Counted from the first letter of the stretch, positions 1 through 9,228 are shown. The stretch is DNA of 37,395 nucleotides from Sphingobacteriia bacterium 24-36-13 (GCA_002281875.1 NCHN01000038.1:1-37395), one strand, 5' to 3'. Notes: generated by a model not told the origin, from the sequence alone. A program made the numbers and translations.

Positions 1-903
1 TTAGATTATTTTTTATTACTGTTAATTGGGATTATTTCTATAGATCAGTTGAATTTTCCAGATGTGTTAAATGTGATGGTCTATAGAATTTCATTGAAAG
101 AATTTTTAGACGCATTAGCTGATGGAATTTTAATAAGTGTATTTATTTGGTTAGGATTAAGAGTGATTGAATTTATTGCATTAGTTCTAGAACAGAAAGC
201 CAATTTAACGGATGATATGACAGATAATCAATTGATTATTTTTTTCAAAGATTTTTTCAAAGCCATTTTAGTAATTATTGGAATCTTAATGATTCTTCGT
301 TTTTCATTTAATCAAGACATTAGTAATTTATTAACAGGGCTTAGTATCGTTGGTGCTGCATTAGCTTTGGCCACACGTGAAAGTTTAGAAAATTTGATAG
401 CTTCATTTATTATTTTCTTTGATAAGCCATTTATTACAGGCGACCTAGTTAAAGTAAATGGATTTTCTGGAACCATTGAAAAAATTGGATTAAGAAGTAC
501 TCGAATTAGAACACTTGAGAAAACGTATATTTCAGTACCAAATAAGCAGATGGTAGATACTATAGTAGATAATATTTCATTGCGATCTCATCGTAAAGCT
601 GAAATTAGAATTGAAGTAGGTTTAGATGCAACTAGTAGCCAGTTATTACAACTTATTAAAGAAGTAAGATCAATCCTTTTATTGAACCCTGTTGAGGGTA
701 TTGCAGTTTATCTAGTTGATACTGGAAAGAATGCGCATGTAGTAAATATAGAATACTTGAGTTTGGTTACTCAACCAATGGAGGAATTTCTTCAACAACG
801 TCAGGACATTATTTTTAAAATCATTTCATTAATGGAAGATTTAAAAATTCAAATGGCTGCTGCTGCAACAGATGTAATTGTAACCAACAAATCAATTGGA
901 TAA
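1..903 (+). CDS. MscS-family mechanosensitive ion channel (5' partial)
   Basis: Small-conductance mechanosensitive channel family protein of the inner membrane, expected to release solutes on osmotic downshock. The reading frame is open to the first base of the window, so the N-terminus is cut off; a TTG at 49 is in frame but is not a convincing start. Hydrophobic segments are visible at the window edge, in the stretch before VLEQKANL and around AILVIIGILMILRF. These are followed by the pore-like helix with GLSIVGAALALATRE and the MscS beta domain (FFDKPFITGDLVKVNGFSG, then IEKIGLRSTRIRT and VPNKQM), which is the family signature. A C-terminal alpha/beta domain follows. The 3' end overlaps the convergent MerR-like gene by 12 nt with no terminator between them. 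Family assignment is firm; the gating stimulus is not readable from sequence. Confidence 0.9.
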   Translation, partial: LDYFLLLLIGIISIDQLNFPDVLNVMVYRISLKEFLDALADGILISVFIWLGLRVIEFIALVLEQKANLTDDMTDNQLIIFFKDFFKAILVIIGILMILRFSFNQDISNLLTGLSIVGAALALATRESLENLIASFIIFFDKPFITGDLVKVNGFSGTIEKIGLRSTRIRTLEKTYISVPNKQMVDTIVDNISLRSHRKAEIRIEVGLDATSSQLLQLIKEVRSILLLNPVEGIAVYLVDTGKNAHVVNIEYLSLVTQPMEEFLQQRQDIIFKIISLMEDLKIQMAAAATDVIVTNKSIG

Positions 904-1665
904 GGAAGACTTTAATTCTAATAAGAATTGCTTGAATTTGGTTAGTGACTGAACCAACTGTGTTTCTTTATCTATTTTATTCTTATTATTCTTTAAATAA
1001 CTTTTAGCACCTTCTATAGAAAACTTTCTTTGCCTTAAAAGCAAATAAATAAGTTGAAGGTTTTTAATGTCTTCTATTCTAAATAGGCGATCTCCTTTCC
1101 TCGTTTTTCTAGGCTGTAAAATATCAAATTCATTTTCCCAGTAACGCAATAGAGAAGTGTTTACTTTAAACCAAGATGCCACTTCACTAATAGAATAATA
1201 AAGTTTCTGCCGTAAAATATCTTCAGTAGGAATTTCAATTAGGTCTGCTACTGCATCCATTTCTTTAAAAGATTTTCTTCCTCTTTTACCAACTTCTTTT
1301 ATTTTCTCAGAGGCTTTAACTTTCGTTGAAATAGATGGCTCCAATGCAACTATAATGGGTTTCGGTTTTGCTTTCTCAGTTTTTACCTTAACAACAATTT
1401 GACTACTTGCATAAACAACAGGCTCTTCCGTAGCTGTTTCATTATTTTCAATGGGGTCAACTTTAATTTGAATAGGGTCTTCAATCTTTATAGGATCTTC
1501 AATCTCGATAGGGTCAACAGATTGACTGAGTTGAGTTGGTTGAGCCTCCTGAATGGGCTGCGTCAATTCTGTTCCTTTTTTTATGGCCTGCTTCTTAAGC
1601 TTTGGCGAAGTGCTGGCTTCTACCGGCATTCCAAAAAGGTCCAACTGTTGTAATGGATTTCCCAT
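892..1665 (-). CDS. MerR-family transcriptional regulator with long N-terminal extension
   Basis: DNA-binding protein of 257 residues. The C-terminal part, from about residue 153, is a MerR-type winged helix-turn-helix (SISEVASWFKVNTSLLRYWE, then GDRLFRIEDIKNLQLIYLL), followed by a short lysine-rich helix. There is no recognisable effector-binding domain. The first 150 residues look disordered and contain four copies of a DPI motif at residues 51, 57, 63 and 70 (DPIEIE, DPIKIE, DPIQIK, DPIENN), encoded by imperfect 18-nt repeats. MerR-like proteins without an effector domain are common in Bacteroidota, but their targets are mostly unknown. The gene is divergent from the 3-hydroxybutyryl-CoA dehydrogenase with 81 nt between the starts, so it could control that gene; this is inference. 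Confidence 0.85.
   Translation of the reverse strand: MGNPLQQLDLFGMPVEASTSPKLKKQAIKKGTELTQPIQEAQPTQLSQSVDPIEIEDPIKIEDPIQIKVDPIENNETATEEPVVYASSQIVVKVKTEKAKPKPIIVALEPSISTKVKASEKIKEVGKRGRKSFKEMDAVADLIEIPTEDILRQKLYYSISEVASWFKVNTSLLRYWENEFDILQPRKTRKGDRLFRIEDIKNLQLIYLLLRQRKFSIEGAKSYLKNNKNKIDKETQLVQSLTKFKQFLLELKSSLSN
1447..1515 (-). repeat. In-frame ~18-nt repeats encoding DPI motifs
   Basis: Inside the N-terminal extension of the MerR-like gene, short imperfect direct repeats encode D-P-I-x-I-x units. Three units are six codons apart; the fourth is seven codons from the third. The repeats could expand or contract by slippage in frame. Confidence 0.6.
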
Positions 1666-1710
1666 AGGTTAAAATTACCACCAAAAACTACTTAAATAGT
1701 CGCTTCTTAG

Positions 1711-1740
1711 TTGCTAGTGGATAAGATGTAAGTATCTTGC
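1711..1740 (+). promoter_or_regulatory. Bacteroidota-type promoter of the 3-hydroxybutyryl-CoA dehydrogenase gene
   Basis: TTG at 1711-1713, a 19-nt spacer, and TATCTTGC at 1733-1740, close to the Bacteroidota consensus TTG-N19-TAnnTTTG. The -7 element ends only 6 nt before the ATG at 1747, so the transcript would be leaderless or nearly so. Confidence 0.5.
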
Positions 1741-1746
1741 ACAACT

Positions 1747-2604
1747 ATGGCAAATAATACAATTAAAACGATAATTGTTTGTGGAGCGGGTACCATGGGA
1801 AGTGGAATTGCTCAAGTTGCGGCTACAGCTGGTTTTAAGGTAATTCAGTTTGACTTAAATGAATCGATGTTGGTTAAAGCTGGCCAGTCGATCAAGAAAA
1901 GTTTACAAAAGTTTGTTGAAAAAGGAAAGATTAGCCCTGAAGTAGTAGATTCCGCTCTTTCAAATATTCATTATACCGCTGATATTACTGAATGTAAAGG
2001 GGAACTAGTTATTGAAGCAATTATTGAAAACAAGGATGCCAAAGTTGGATTGTTTAACCAACTTTTTATGAATAATGGACCTCAGTTAATGGTAGCATCT
2101 AATACTTCGTCTATCTCCATAGATTTGATTGCTGAATCAATCACTTACCCAAGCCAATTAGTAGGAATGCATTTTTTTAATCCTGCTCCAATGATGAAGT
2201 TGGTAGAAGTGATTAAAGGAAAATATACCAACCCTACCATAGTTGAACAAATTGCTGATTTGGCTTTGATCATGCAAAAAACACCTGTGATTTGTAAAGA
2301 CTCACCTGGTTTTATAGTGAATAGAGTTGCTAGACCTTATTATTTGGAAGCCATGCATTTGGTTCAAAATGGCAAAGCAACTATTGAACAAGTTGATGCT
2401 GTATTAACTTCAATAGGGTTTAAAATGGGGCCATTTAAGCTCATGGATTTAATTGGGCTAGATATTAATTACAGTGTTAGTACCATCGTTTGGGAAGATT
2501 TAGGAAAGCCGCTTAGATTAAAACCAGCAGCAATCCAAAAAGATAAGATTGATCAAGGTTTATTAGGAGTAAAAACCAAAAAAGGGTTTTATCAGTACGA
2601 CTAA
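1747..2604 (+). CDS. hbd: 3-hydroxybutyryl-CoA dehydrogenase
   Basis: NAD(P)-dependent oxidation of (S)-3-hydroxyacyl-CoA to 3-oxoacyl-CoA (or the reverse) in the cytoplasm, used in short-chain beta-oxidation, butyrate or PHB metabolism and the late steps of phenylacetate breakdown (PaaH role). The 285-residue length is typical. The N-terminal Rossmann motif is GAGTMGSGIAQ, and SNTSSISI and GMHFFNPAP (with the catalytic-region His) follow. The C-terminal domain begins near KDSPGFIVNRVARPYYLEA and ends with the classic LLGVKTKKGFYQY tail. The gene stands alone, divergent from the MerR-like gene and convergent with the Big_5 lipoprotein gene. The family is certain. Whether it serves the paa pathway encoded at the other end of the window is inference. 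Confidence 0.9.
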   Translation: MANNTIKTIIVCGAGTMGSGIAQVAATAGFKVIQFDLNESMLVKAGQSIKKSLQKFVEKGKISPEVVDSALSNIHYTADITECKGELVIEAIIENKDAKVGLFNQLFMNNGPQLMVASNTSSISIDLIAESITYPSQLVGMHFFNPAPMMKLVEVIKGKYTNPTIVEQIADLALIMQKTPVICKDSPGFIVNRVARPYYLEAMHLVQNGKATIEQVDAVLTSIGFKMGPFKLMDLIGLDINYSVSTIVWEDLGKPLRLKPAAIQKDKIDQGLLGVKTKKGFYQYD

Positions 2605-2610
2605 TCGAAA

Positions 2611-4014
2611 TTACCAACTAATATTTACCTCATTATCCCAATTCCCCCTAACTACTAGTGGTTTAGAAATTAATTGAACGGTTTCTGGCTGTTTCTTAAT
2701 TTTTCCAAATACACCTGTATCCCAAACACCATTTTGGTTGGTATCGTACAAAATGCGTAAATCATAACTACCTGCTCTATAAAGTTTTCTAACCAATTCT
2801 AAAGAGTTTAGTGGAATTGATTCTACTATTTTGTCGGATTGTACAAATTGTAAAACCGGTTTTTTACTCAAATTTAAATTGCTGAATCTTAATCTAATAC
2901 TACCGTATTCGGTTTCTTTTTTTGTTGCAAATCGTAAAGTATCTGATTTTGCTAAACCCATCCCCCCTGTATCAGTTACTGCATCTTTTGGTAAAATAAT
3001 TCTAAACTGCGCCTGCTCTTTCCAAGGATAATTGATGGATACGATTGTTTTACTAGTATCTAAAGAAATACTAACCCCTTTTAGATAAGTATAGTTTGAA
3101 TCTGCAAAAAGAATTTTACTACTGTCAAATGATTTTAACGGCTTTAAAAAACGGAGTTGTAAAGGAGATAATAAATCTTGAGATCCATTTTCTAAGTTGG
3201 TAGTATAGCGTAAACGATTCTCTGTTTTACTATTAGCTACATTGGCAACGGGTGAAGAAGATCCTACTGCTTTTCTTTTATAGGCTTCAAAAGCATAAAG
3301 CGTATCATTTAAATTAGTTCCATTAATTAATATAGGTGCAGATTTAAAGGCAAATAATTTGGTACTATCATCATATTTCTTAGAAAAATTATTGGGTAAA
3401 ACATAAACAGAATAATAGCCTCCTGATAAATTCTTGAATTCAAAATTCCCTTTTCCATTTATTTTGGTGTAATAACGTGGTCTATTCTTGAAAATAGCCG
3501 TATCACTGGTTGTATTGTGAAGTACAACTATTAAAGTAGAGTCTACACTTCCTTTTTCTGCAAGCAATACTTTTCCTGAATAAGTAAAATCGTCTATAGT
3601 ATTTCCTGTTGAAAAAACATACCTGAAGTCTTTTAAAATATTTCCTTCATTTACGTCTTTAATTGAATTTCCAAAATTGAGGGAATAAGTAGTATTCGCT
3701 TCTAAGCTGTCCTTGAATTTGATGGTTACATTTCTAAGTTTGTAATCTGTACTTGGAATGTTTTTTAATGTTGGTGAAACTATTAAGTTGGAGTTGATAT
3801 CTTGAAGCGTAACAAACTCATCAAATGTTAAAGTGATTAATTTCGGAAAAACATTTACTGCAGAATCTTTGGGCAATGCACTAATAAGTACAGGTGGTAA
3901 ACTGTCTCTATCACCTCCGCTAGGGGGAATAATATTTGCACAAGAAGAGAATAAGAAAATATTCATCAATAAGCTCGTTATAATTAACCCTGTTCTTTCA
4001 ATTATTCTTATCAT
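2611..4014 (-). CDS. Ig-like (Big_5) domain outer-surface lipoprotein
   Basis: Predicted lipoprotein of 467 residues. The N-terminal signal ends in a lipobox (FSSC) with the lipidated cysteine at residue 25. It is followed by PPSGGDRDSLPP and a Big_5 bacterial Ig-like domain at about residues 40-137 (PPVLISALPKDSAVNVFPK, then ITLTFDEFV, NTTYSLNFG and FSTG). The remainder looks beta-rich, and the C-terminus has a segment (YDLRILYDTNQNGVWDTG) typical of this Bacteroidota family. The molecular role is unknown; such proteins are assumed to sit on the outer membrane. It lies 8 nt downstream of the helicase-nuclease gene on the same strand, so the two are probably co-transcribed although no functional link is evident. 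Confidence 0.85.
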   Translation of the reverse strand: MIRIIERTGLIITSLLMNIFLFSSCANIIPPSGGDRDSLPPVLISALPKDSAVNVFPKLITLTFDEFVTLQDINSNLIVSPTLKNIPSTDYKLRNVTIKFKDSLEANTTYSLNFGNSIKDVNEGNILKDFRYVFSTGNTIDDFTYSGKVLLAEKGSVDSTLIVVLHNTTSDTAIFKNRPRYYTKINGKGNFEFKNLSGGYYSVYVLPNNFSKKYDDSTKLFAFKSAPILINGTNLNDTLYAFEAYKRKAVGSSSPVANVANSKTENRLRYTTNLENGSQDLLSPLQLRFLKPLKSFDSSKILFADSNYTYLKGVSISLDTSKTIVSINYPWKEQAQFRIILPKDAVTDTGGMGLAKSDTLRFATKKETEYGSIRLRFSNLNLSKKPVLQFVQSDKIVESIPLNSLELVRKLYRAGSYDLRILYDTNQNGVWDTGVFGKIKKQPETVQLISKPLVVRGNWDNEVNISW

Positions 4015-4022
4015 ATAATCAG

Positions 4023-7000
4023 TTATAGTTCTTCAGTATTATTTTCCTCATCTTCTGGTATTATTTCTGCAATAGAGATATTTAAATCGTTGTGTTTTAC
4101 AAACTTACACCAATGACATTCTTCTTTCCCACAACCTGTATAAAAATCATGTTTTTGTATTTTTTCCCAAACCGTTGTAATTTGATTTTTAACAGTTGAA
4201 ATATCTGAATCACTTATGGTTATTTTCTCTTTTCGATAGTTTTTCTTATTGTCAGGTTCAATAAAATCAAACTCGCTACTGATAACTTGCCAAGCTTTTT
4301 GATCGTAATTGTCTACTAAGATTTTATAAAATACAGCTTGTCTCCAATAATCTCCTCCATCTGGCTGTTTTTCATTGGGACCTAATAGTTTTTCTTTTGC
4401 TTTTTCTACATCTCCTGTTTTGTAGTCTACTACATTTACCATTTTCCCGTTGAATTCTAGTTTATCTAGTTTTCCTTTTAATGGCACTCCATTTACAATT
4501 ACATTTTTAATTGTCCGCTCAATTACAACTACTTTATTCCATTCATTGATATATGTATCAAAATAGTTACTCAAAACCTCTCCACCATATTCCATTCTTC
4601 TGTTGAATTGTTCTTTGGTAAAATTTTCTCTATGACGTTTCATATACCATTCAAAGTCTTCAATCAATTGCTGTTTACTTGGAAATTGATTATTGTCTTG
4701 CATTAATTGGAAAAACTTTTGTAATGCATGGTGAACAGCTGAACCAAATTCTGTTGATTCTGATTTTCCAGAAGGGACTCTAACTAAATTATTAAAATAA
4801 AATTGTAATGGGCATTTTAGGTAATTATTTAAAGCCGTGACATTCATCACAAATTTCTCTAACACTCGATCAATGAAATTAGCCTCAATTTTTTCTATTT
4901 GGGGAACAATAGTTTCTTGGTATTGTAAAATAGCAAATTCACTAATAATATCTTTGCTCAAGACTTCTTTGTTGAGGGTAAGCTCGTATGCTTCTTGAAT
5001 TTCTGCAATAAACATAGAGGGTTCTAGCGGTTTACCATCTATTTTAAAATTGCTATAAGAAATATGCAAAACCTTTTCTGCTCTAGTAAGCGCCACATAA
5101 AATAATCTTCTTAGTTCTTCTTCTTCACTAAAAATGGGCTGAGAGCTAAACATAGTATCTGGCATAGAATATCCGCCGCCAGGCTTTCTCTTTTTTTCCC
5201 AGTAAGAGGCATTACAACCAGCTAAGAATACATATTCAAATTCCAATCCTTTTGAACCATGTGTAGTCAGTAAGTTTACTCCCTTGTCGCTTCCACTTAC
5301 TTGTACAAGCGGAAGTTTAATTCCCTCCTTTTCCATTAGTTCAATTGCCGTAATGAGTTCTTCTAAATTTAAAGAAGGGTTTCTGCTGGTTTCCTCTTTT
5401 AAAAAATTGAATAAGCCCGTCAACTCTTGTAATAGCCAATGTTTCTCAGGGTGTTGCATAATATAGCTTAACACGCCTGTTTCACGAATGATATTTTCGA
5501 ATAGGGTTGGTAATGTTACATTCGGAACATCTCCAATCAATTTTTCTAAACTATTAATTGCTTTTTGAAGGCCATTTATGGGTACACTAAATAAATCTTT
5601 GGCAGGTTGATTGGCAAATTCTACAATATATTTTCTAAGATTTGTTTTATCATTTCCAAAACGTTTATCTGCAACTATTGCGGTAAGCTTAGCAATTTCA
5701 ATTGGTGGTATGGCAAACCAATTAAAGTGTAATATTTCAAACAACATTTCATCGCCACCAAATGGGGTATCGTGCTCTGCTGCCAAGTATTTTAAGATAA
5801 GCGTGATTTTTTTTGCTAGTGGTAAATCAAGAATATTTAAGCTTCTTTTACTATAAACAGGTATCTGTTTCAATTTAAAATAATTACTAAGTGCCTCTCC
5901 GTATTTATTTTCTTTATAAATGACACCAATTTTACCAGGCTCAATACCTTGTAATAGTAATTTTTCTACCGCTATTGTTATACCAATCATTTCTTGTTGT
6001 TCTGATTCATAAGCAGAAAGAATTGGAGGATTGGTTAATCCATTAATTTTTTTGTTTGATGCAATTAATTCTTTACTTAATCCTGGTATCTTTTTTACTA
6101 GTCTTTCATTATTGCGATCAATTAGGCTTTTGGCAACATTTAATATTGGTTGGGTAGAACGATAATTTTCTGTTAGTATGACCGTTTGGATTTCTTTGCT
6201 ATAGGTATCTGCAAATTTTTCCATGTTTTCAATATTAGCCCCTTGAAATCGATAGATACTTTGATCATCATCGCCTACTACAAAAATATTAGGATGGTCC
6301 CAATAGCTAATAAGCATTTCTACTAAATGATTTTGAGTTCCACTGGTATCTTGGTATTCATCTACTAAAATATATTGGAATTGTTCTTGGTATTTTGCGA
6401 GCAATAATTTATTCTCTTTAAATGCATCTAATACCCAAATAATCATGTCGTCAAAATCGTATCGATTTCGTTTCTTCATGAGCTCTTTAAAACGATTAAA
6501 TTCATTTACAGCAGCTTTTAGTTTTTCCATTCGCTCTGTAACCAAATCAATTTGTGTTTGTTTTAGATCACCTTTTTTGAACTGCTTATAGGCCCTTTGA
6601 TAAATAAATTCATCTCTGGTTGGAATTTCTTTTAAGTAAGAATCTATTGAATTATTAATGTATTCAGCTGTCCACCCCTCTTTTTTCATATTACTGAATA
6701 GATTCTTCAAATTGTTTATTTCAAAATAAACATCTCCGCGATATCTTTTTAAAGGATGATTCTTGGGAAAACCATCAATCAATTGTTTGAAAATCTCAAT
6801 ACTCTCTAATTCTGAAATAGGATCTAGTTTTGTTTTTTCAAATAAGGAGAGATTGTCTTGAATTACATCATTGCAAAAGGAATGAAATGTATGAATATTT
6901 ACTTTATAAGCATCTGGGCCAATAAAACGCAATAATCTTTTGCGCATTGCAACTGCTCCTGCATCGGTATAAGTTAAACATAAAATATTTTCTGGGTTAG

Positions 7001-7178
7001 CGTCAGTCTCTAATAATATTTTACCAATTCTCGCACTGAGTATCTGGGTTTTACCAGTACCTGGGCCGGCAATAACCATCACTGGGCCTTCAATTGCATC
7101 AACTGCAGCTTTCTGAGCTAAGTTTAAGGATTCATAAACCCCATCAAAGTAAGCATGTTGTTCTTCCTTATTTGTCAT
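4023..7178 (-). CDS. UvrD/PcrA-type helicase fused to RecB-family nuclease (AdnB-like)
   Basis: A 1051-residue DNA repair motor-nuclease. The N-terminal SF1A helicase has Q22 of the Q motif, Walker A AGPGTGKT at 37-44, Walker B DEYQDT at 273-278 and the QSIYRFQGA motif; later helicase motifs include NYRSTQP, TTHGSKGLEFEYVF and RRLFYVALTRAE. The C-terminal third is a PD-(D/E)XK nuclease with GKLDKLE followed by DYKTG (D918, K920). Cysteines 789, 1016, 1021 and 1024 are placed like the Fe-S cluster ligands that staple AddB, AdnB and Cas4 nucleases. Fusion of motor and nuclease in one chain resembles mycobacterial AdnA/AdnB; no partner subunit is adjacent. A TATCTTTA element lies 4 nt before the ATG, predicting a leaderless mRNA. 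The likely job is end resection or repair; the exact pathway is inferred. Confidence 0.88.
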   Translation of the reverse strand: MTNKEEQHAYFDGVYESLNLAQKAAVDAIEGPVMVIAGPGTGKTQILSARIGKILLETDANPENILCLTYTDAGAVAMRKRLLRFIGPDAYKVNIHTFHSFCNDVIQDNLSLFEKTKLDPISELESIEIFKQLIDGFPKNHPLKRYRGDVYFEINNLKNLFSNMKKEGWTAEYINNSIDSYLKEIPTRDEFIYQRAYKQFKKGDLKQTQIDLVTERMEKLKAAVNEFNRFKELMKKRNRYDFDDMIIWVLDAFKENKLLLAKYQEQFQYILVDEYQDTSGTQNHLVEMLISYWDHPNIFVVGDDDQSIYRFQGANIENMEKFADTYSKEIQTVILTENYRSTQPILNVAKSLIDRNNERLVKKIPGLSKELIASNKKINGLTNPPILSAYESEQQEMIGITIAVEKLLLQGIEPGKIGVIYKENKYGEALSNYFKLKQIPVYSKRSLNILDLPLAKKITLILKYLAAEHDTPFGGDEMLFEILHFNWFAIPPIEIAKLTAIVADKRFGNDKTNLRKYIVEFANQPAKDLFSVPINGLQKAINSLEKLIGDVPNVTLPTLFENIIRETGVLSYIMQHPEKHWLLQELTGLFNFLKEETSRNPSLNLEELITAIELMEKEGIKLPLVQVSGSDKGVNLLTTHGSKGLEFEYVFLAGCNASYWEKKRKPGGGYSMPDTMFSSQPIFSEEEELRRLFYVALTRAEKVLHISYSNFKIDGKPLEPSMFIAEIQEAYELTLNKEVLSKDIISEFAILQYQETIVPQIEKIEANFIDRVLEKFVMNVTALNNYLKCPLQFYFNNLVRVPSGKSESTEFGSAVHHALQKFFQLMQDNNQFPSKQQLIEDFEWYMKRHRENFTKEQFNRRMEYGGEVLSNYFDTYINEWNKVVVIERTIKNVIVNGVPLKGKLDKLEFNGKMVNVVDYKTGDVEKAKEKLLGPNEKQPDGGDYWRQAVFYKILVDNYDQKAWQVISSEFDFIEPDNKKNYRKEKITISDSDISTVKNQITTVWEKIQKHDFYTGCGKEECHWCKFVKHNDLNISIAEIIPEDEENNTEEL

Positions 7179-7182
7179 TGTA

Positions 7183-7190
7183 TAAAGATA
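7183..7190 (-). promoter_or_regulatory. -7 element of the helicase-nuclease gene
   Basis: TATCTTTA on the minus strand, one mismatch from TAnnTTTG, 4 nt before the start codon at 7178. No TTG is found 19 nt further upstream. Confidence 0.4.
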
Positions 7191-7229
7191 CCATGAACCT
7201 TATTAGTATAATACTGTTATTATGTTATT

Positions 7230-7727
7230 ATGTCAAAAGTATATAGTATTAAAACAGTTCAAAGAATGCCCATCAGCTTGGAACAGGCTTGGGATTTTTT
7301 TAGTAAGCCAGACAATTTGAAAGAAATTACCCCAGCTAATTTGGGCTTCAATATCGTTAGCAAACACCATGGACCAACTATGTACCCTGGTCAAATTATT
7401 GAATATACGGTTAAGCCAATTCTTGGAATTCCACTCTACTGGATGACAGAAATTACCCATGTTATCAATAAACAGTTCTTTGTAGATGAACAACGTTTTG
7501 GCCCTTATACTTTATGGCATCACCAACACCATTTTAAAGCAATAGATGGCGGAGTTGAAATGACTGATATTGTACATTATAAATTGCCGCTATGGTTCTT
7601 AGGGGATATTGCTCAGGTTATCTTGGTTAAAAGCCAACTAAGTGGAATTTTTAATCATCGCTACAAAGCGGTAGAAGAAAGATTCGGGGTTTGGCCAGGC
7701 GCAGACAACAAAGTTATTTTTGGGTAG
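7230..7727 (+). CDS. SRPBCC-fold ligand-binding protein
   Basis: A 165-residue soluble protein of the SRPBCC (START/Bet v1-like) superfamily, subgroup often called cell-division-inhibitor-like or polyketide-cyclase-like. Signature features are the N-terminal strand SIKTVQRMPISLEQAWDFFS, then KPDNLKEITPANLGF, the GQIIEYTVKP strand, and the C-terminal helix that closes the hydrophobic cavity (FNHRYKAVEERFG). The ligand is not predictable. It is divergent from the helicase gene, and its stop codon directly abuts the stop of the convergent GHL10 gene. The ATG at 7230 fits the family length; there is no Shine-Dalgarno sequence. Confidence 0.85.
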   Translation: MSKVYSIKTVQRMPISLEQAWDFFSKPDNLKEITPANLGFNIVSKHHGPTMYPGQIIEYTVKPILGIPLYWMTEITHVINKQFFVDEQRFGPYTLWHHQHHFKAIDGGVEMTDIVHYKLPLWFLGDIAQVILVKSQLSGIFNHRYKAVEERFGVWPGADNKVIFG

Positions 7728-9206
7728 TTATTTTAACTCTTTTAGGGCGCTTACATTATTATTGATATCTATAGTGGCTATGTAGAGCTTATTGCCGTTT
7801 ACGTCTGGCACATTATTCAAATTGATATTAGCTTCTTTGTTGGTTACAATTAGTTGAAGAAGTTGACTGTTTATAAACTTGACTTCTTTGCCCAACGGCA
7901 CACTAAAAATGCCAAACCCTTTAATTTTTAAGTGACCATTATAAGTAATAGTAACCGCATTTGATTTTGATGTAATGCTGGGTTGGTCTGGGGCATCGTT
8001 ATTGATCCATGGCATTGGTGGTACCAATGCAGGGTGGCGATAATAGTTATTCCTTAAACTGTCGTTCCAGCCATTTAAATTCTTTTCAAATGTTTTACTA
8101 CTAAAATAGATACTACCCTGTGTAGTTGTATATTTTCTTAGGGCCTGAATTTGCTCAGGAATTTGATTTTTATTCTTCCAAGCCTCATTACTTCCACCTC
8201 TATAAATTCCGTGCCCTATATAAATATGTTTTCCATATCCATTCTCATTCCACCATTTTAATAGTACATCATAATCTGCTAGTTTATGACCACGTTCCCA
8301 ATACAATTGTGGGGTAACATAATCTATCCAACCTTTACTTAGCCAAAGTAAAATATCTGCATATAAGTCATCATAATTGGTTTGCCCTGCTTTGGTATCA
8401 CTTCCCATTGGGTCTTGGCTTTTATTTCTCCAAACTCCAAAAGGGCTGATTCCAAATTTTACTCTAGGATTGGTATTTTTAATGGTGCTGCGAATGTCTA
8501 GAATAATACTATCGCAATTACTTCTTCTCCAACTGTCTTTTGAAAGACCGCCACCAAATTTTTCAAATGTTTTTTGATCAGGAAATTCTTTACCAGCAAT
8601 ACGGTATGGATAAAAATAGTCGTCCATATGTATGGCATCTAAATCATATCTGCTTAATATGTCTTTTACTACTCTAACTGTATGTTGTCTTACTTCTGGT
8701 AAACCTGGATTGAAATATTTTTTATCTCCGTAAACAACAAACCAATCAGGGTGTATTTTAGTGATATGTGAAGGGGCAACAGACGATTTAAAAACATTAA
8801 ATACCGCTCTGTAAGGGTTTAACCATGCATGAAATTCCATCCCCCTTTTGTGTGTTTCGGCAATCATGAATTCAAGGGGGTCGTAATAAGGATTAGGTGG
8901 CAATCCTTGTTTGCCAGTTAAATACTCACTCCATGGCTCATATTGAGAGGGATATAATGCATCGCCAGTGGGTCTTATTTGCATTACAATGGCGTTCATC
9001 CCATTCGATTGGTGTAAATCTAATAATCGAATAAAACTGGCTTTTTGTTCAGCAACAGAAAGATTTTTTTTAGCCGGCCAGTCAATATTTTCAACAGTTG
9101 CAATCCAAACTCCCCTAAATTCATAATTTGGAGATGTCTGTGCAATTAAGGTATTTGCAATTAGGATAAATAAGATCGCAAGGATAAAGTGCGTCTGGTT
9201 TTTCAT
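7728..9206 (-). CDS. Secreted family 10-like glycosyl hydrolase (GHL10/DUF187)
   Basis: Predicted secreted hydrolase of 492 residues with an N-terminal signal peptide (hydrophobic core about residues 7-22, cleavage near IAQ-TS). The diagnostic GHL10 start FRGVWIATVENIDWP is present, followed by a TIM-barrel: MNAIVMQIRPTGDALYPS, GMEFHAWLNPYRA, DAIHMDDYFYPYR, KFGISPFGVWRN, DYVTPQLYWERG. The acidic residues in DDYF and the QLYWE strand are plausible catalytic groups. A short beta-rich C-terminal domain follows. Bacteroidota homologues are linked to glycan or peptidoglycan-derived sugar degradation, but the substrate here is unknown. The TATCTTTA -7-like element is 4 nt before the ATG, in the short gap after the MarR gene. 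Confidence 0.88.
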   Translation of the reverse strand: MKNQTHFILAILFILIANTLIAQTSPNYEFRGVWIATVENIDWPAKKNLSVAEQKASFIRLLDLHQSNGMNAIVMQIRPTGDALYPSQYEPWSEYLTGKQGLPPNPYYDPLEFMIAETHKRGMEFHAWLNPYRAVFNVFKSSVAPSHITKIHPDWFVVYGDKKYFNPGLPEVRQHTVRVVKDILSRYDLDAIHMDDYFYPYRIAGKEFPDQKTFEKFGGGLSKDSWRRSNCDSIILDIRSTIKNTNPRVKFGISPFGVWRNKSQDPMGSDTKAGQTNYDDLYADILLWLSKGWIDYVTPQLYWERGHKLADYDVLLKWWNENGYGKHIYIGHGIYRGGSNEAWKNKNQIPEQIQALRKYTTTQGSIYFSSKTFEKNLNGWNDSLRNNYYRHPALVPPMPWINNDAPDQPSITSKSNAVTITYNGHLKIKGFGIFSVPLGKEVKFINSQLLQLIVTNKEANINLNNVPDVNGNKLYIATIDINNNVSALKELK

Positions 9207-9210
9207 ACAT

Positions 9211-9218
9211 TAAAGATA
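9211..9218 (-). promoter_or_regulatory. -7 element of the GHL10 gene
   Basis: TATCTTTA on the minus strand with 4 nt to the ATG, the same sequence and spacing as at the helicase-nuclease gene. It would give the glycosidase its own leaderless transcript. Confidence 0.4.
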
Positions 9219-9228
9219 AGTCATCTGT

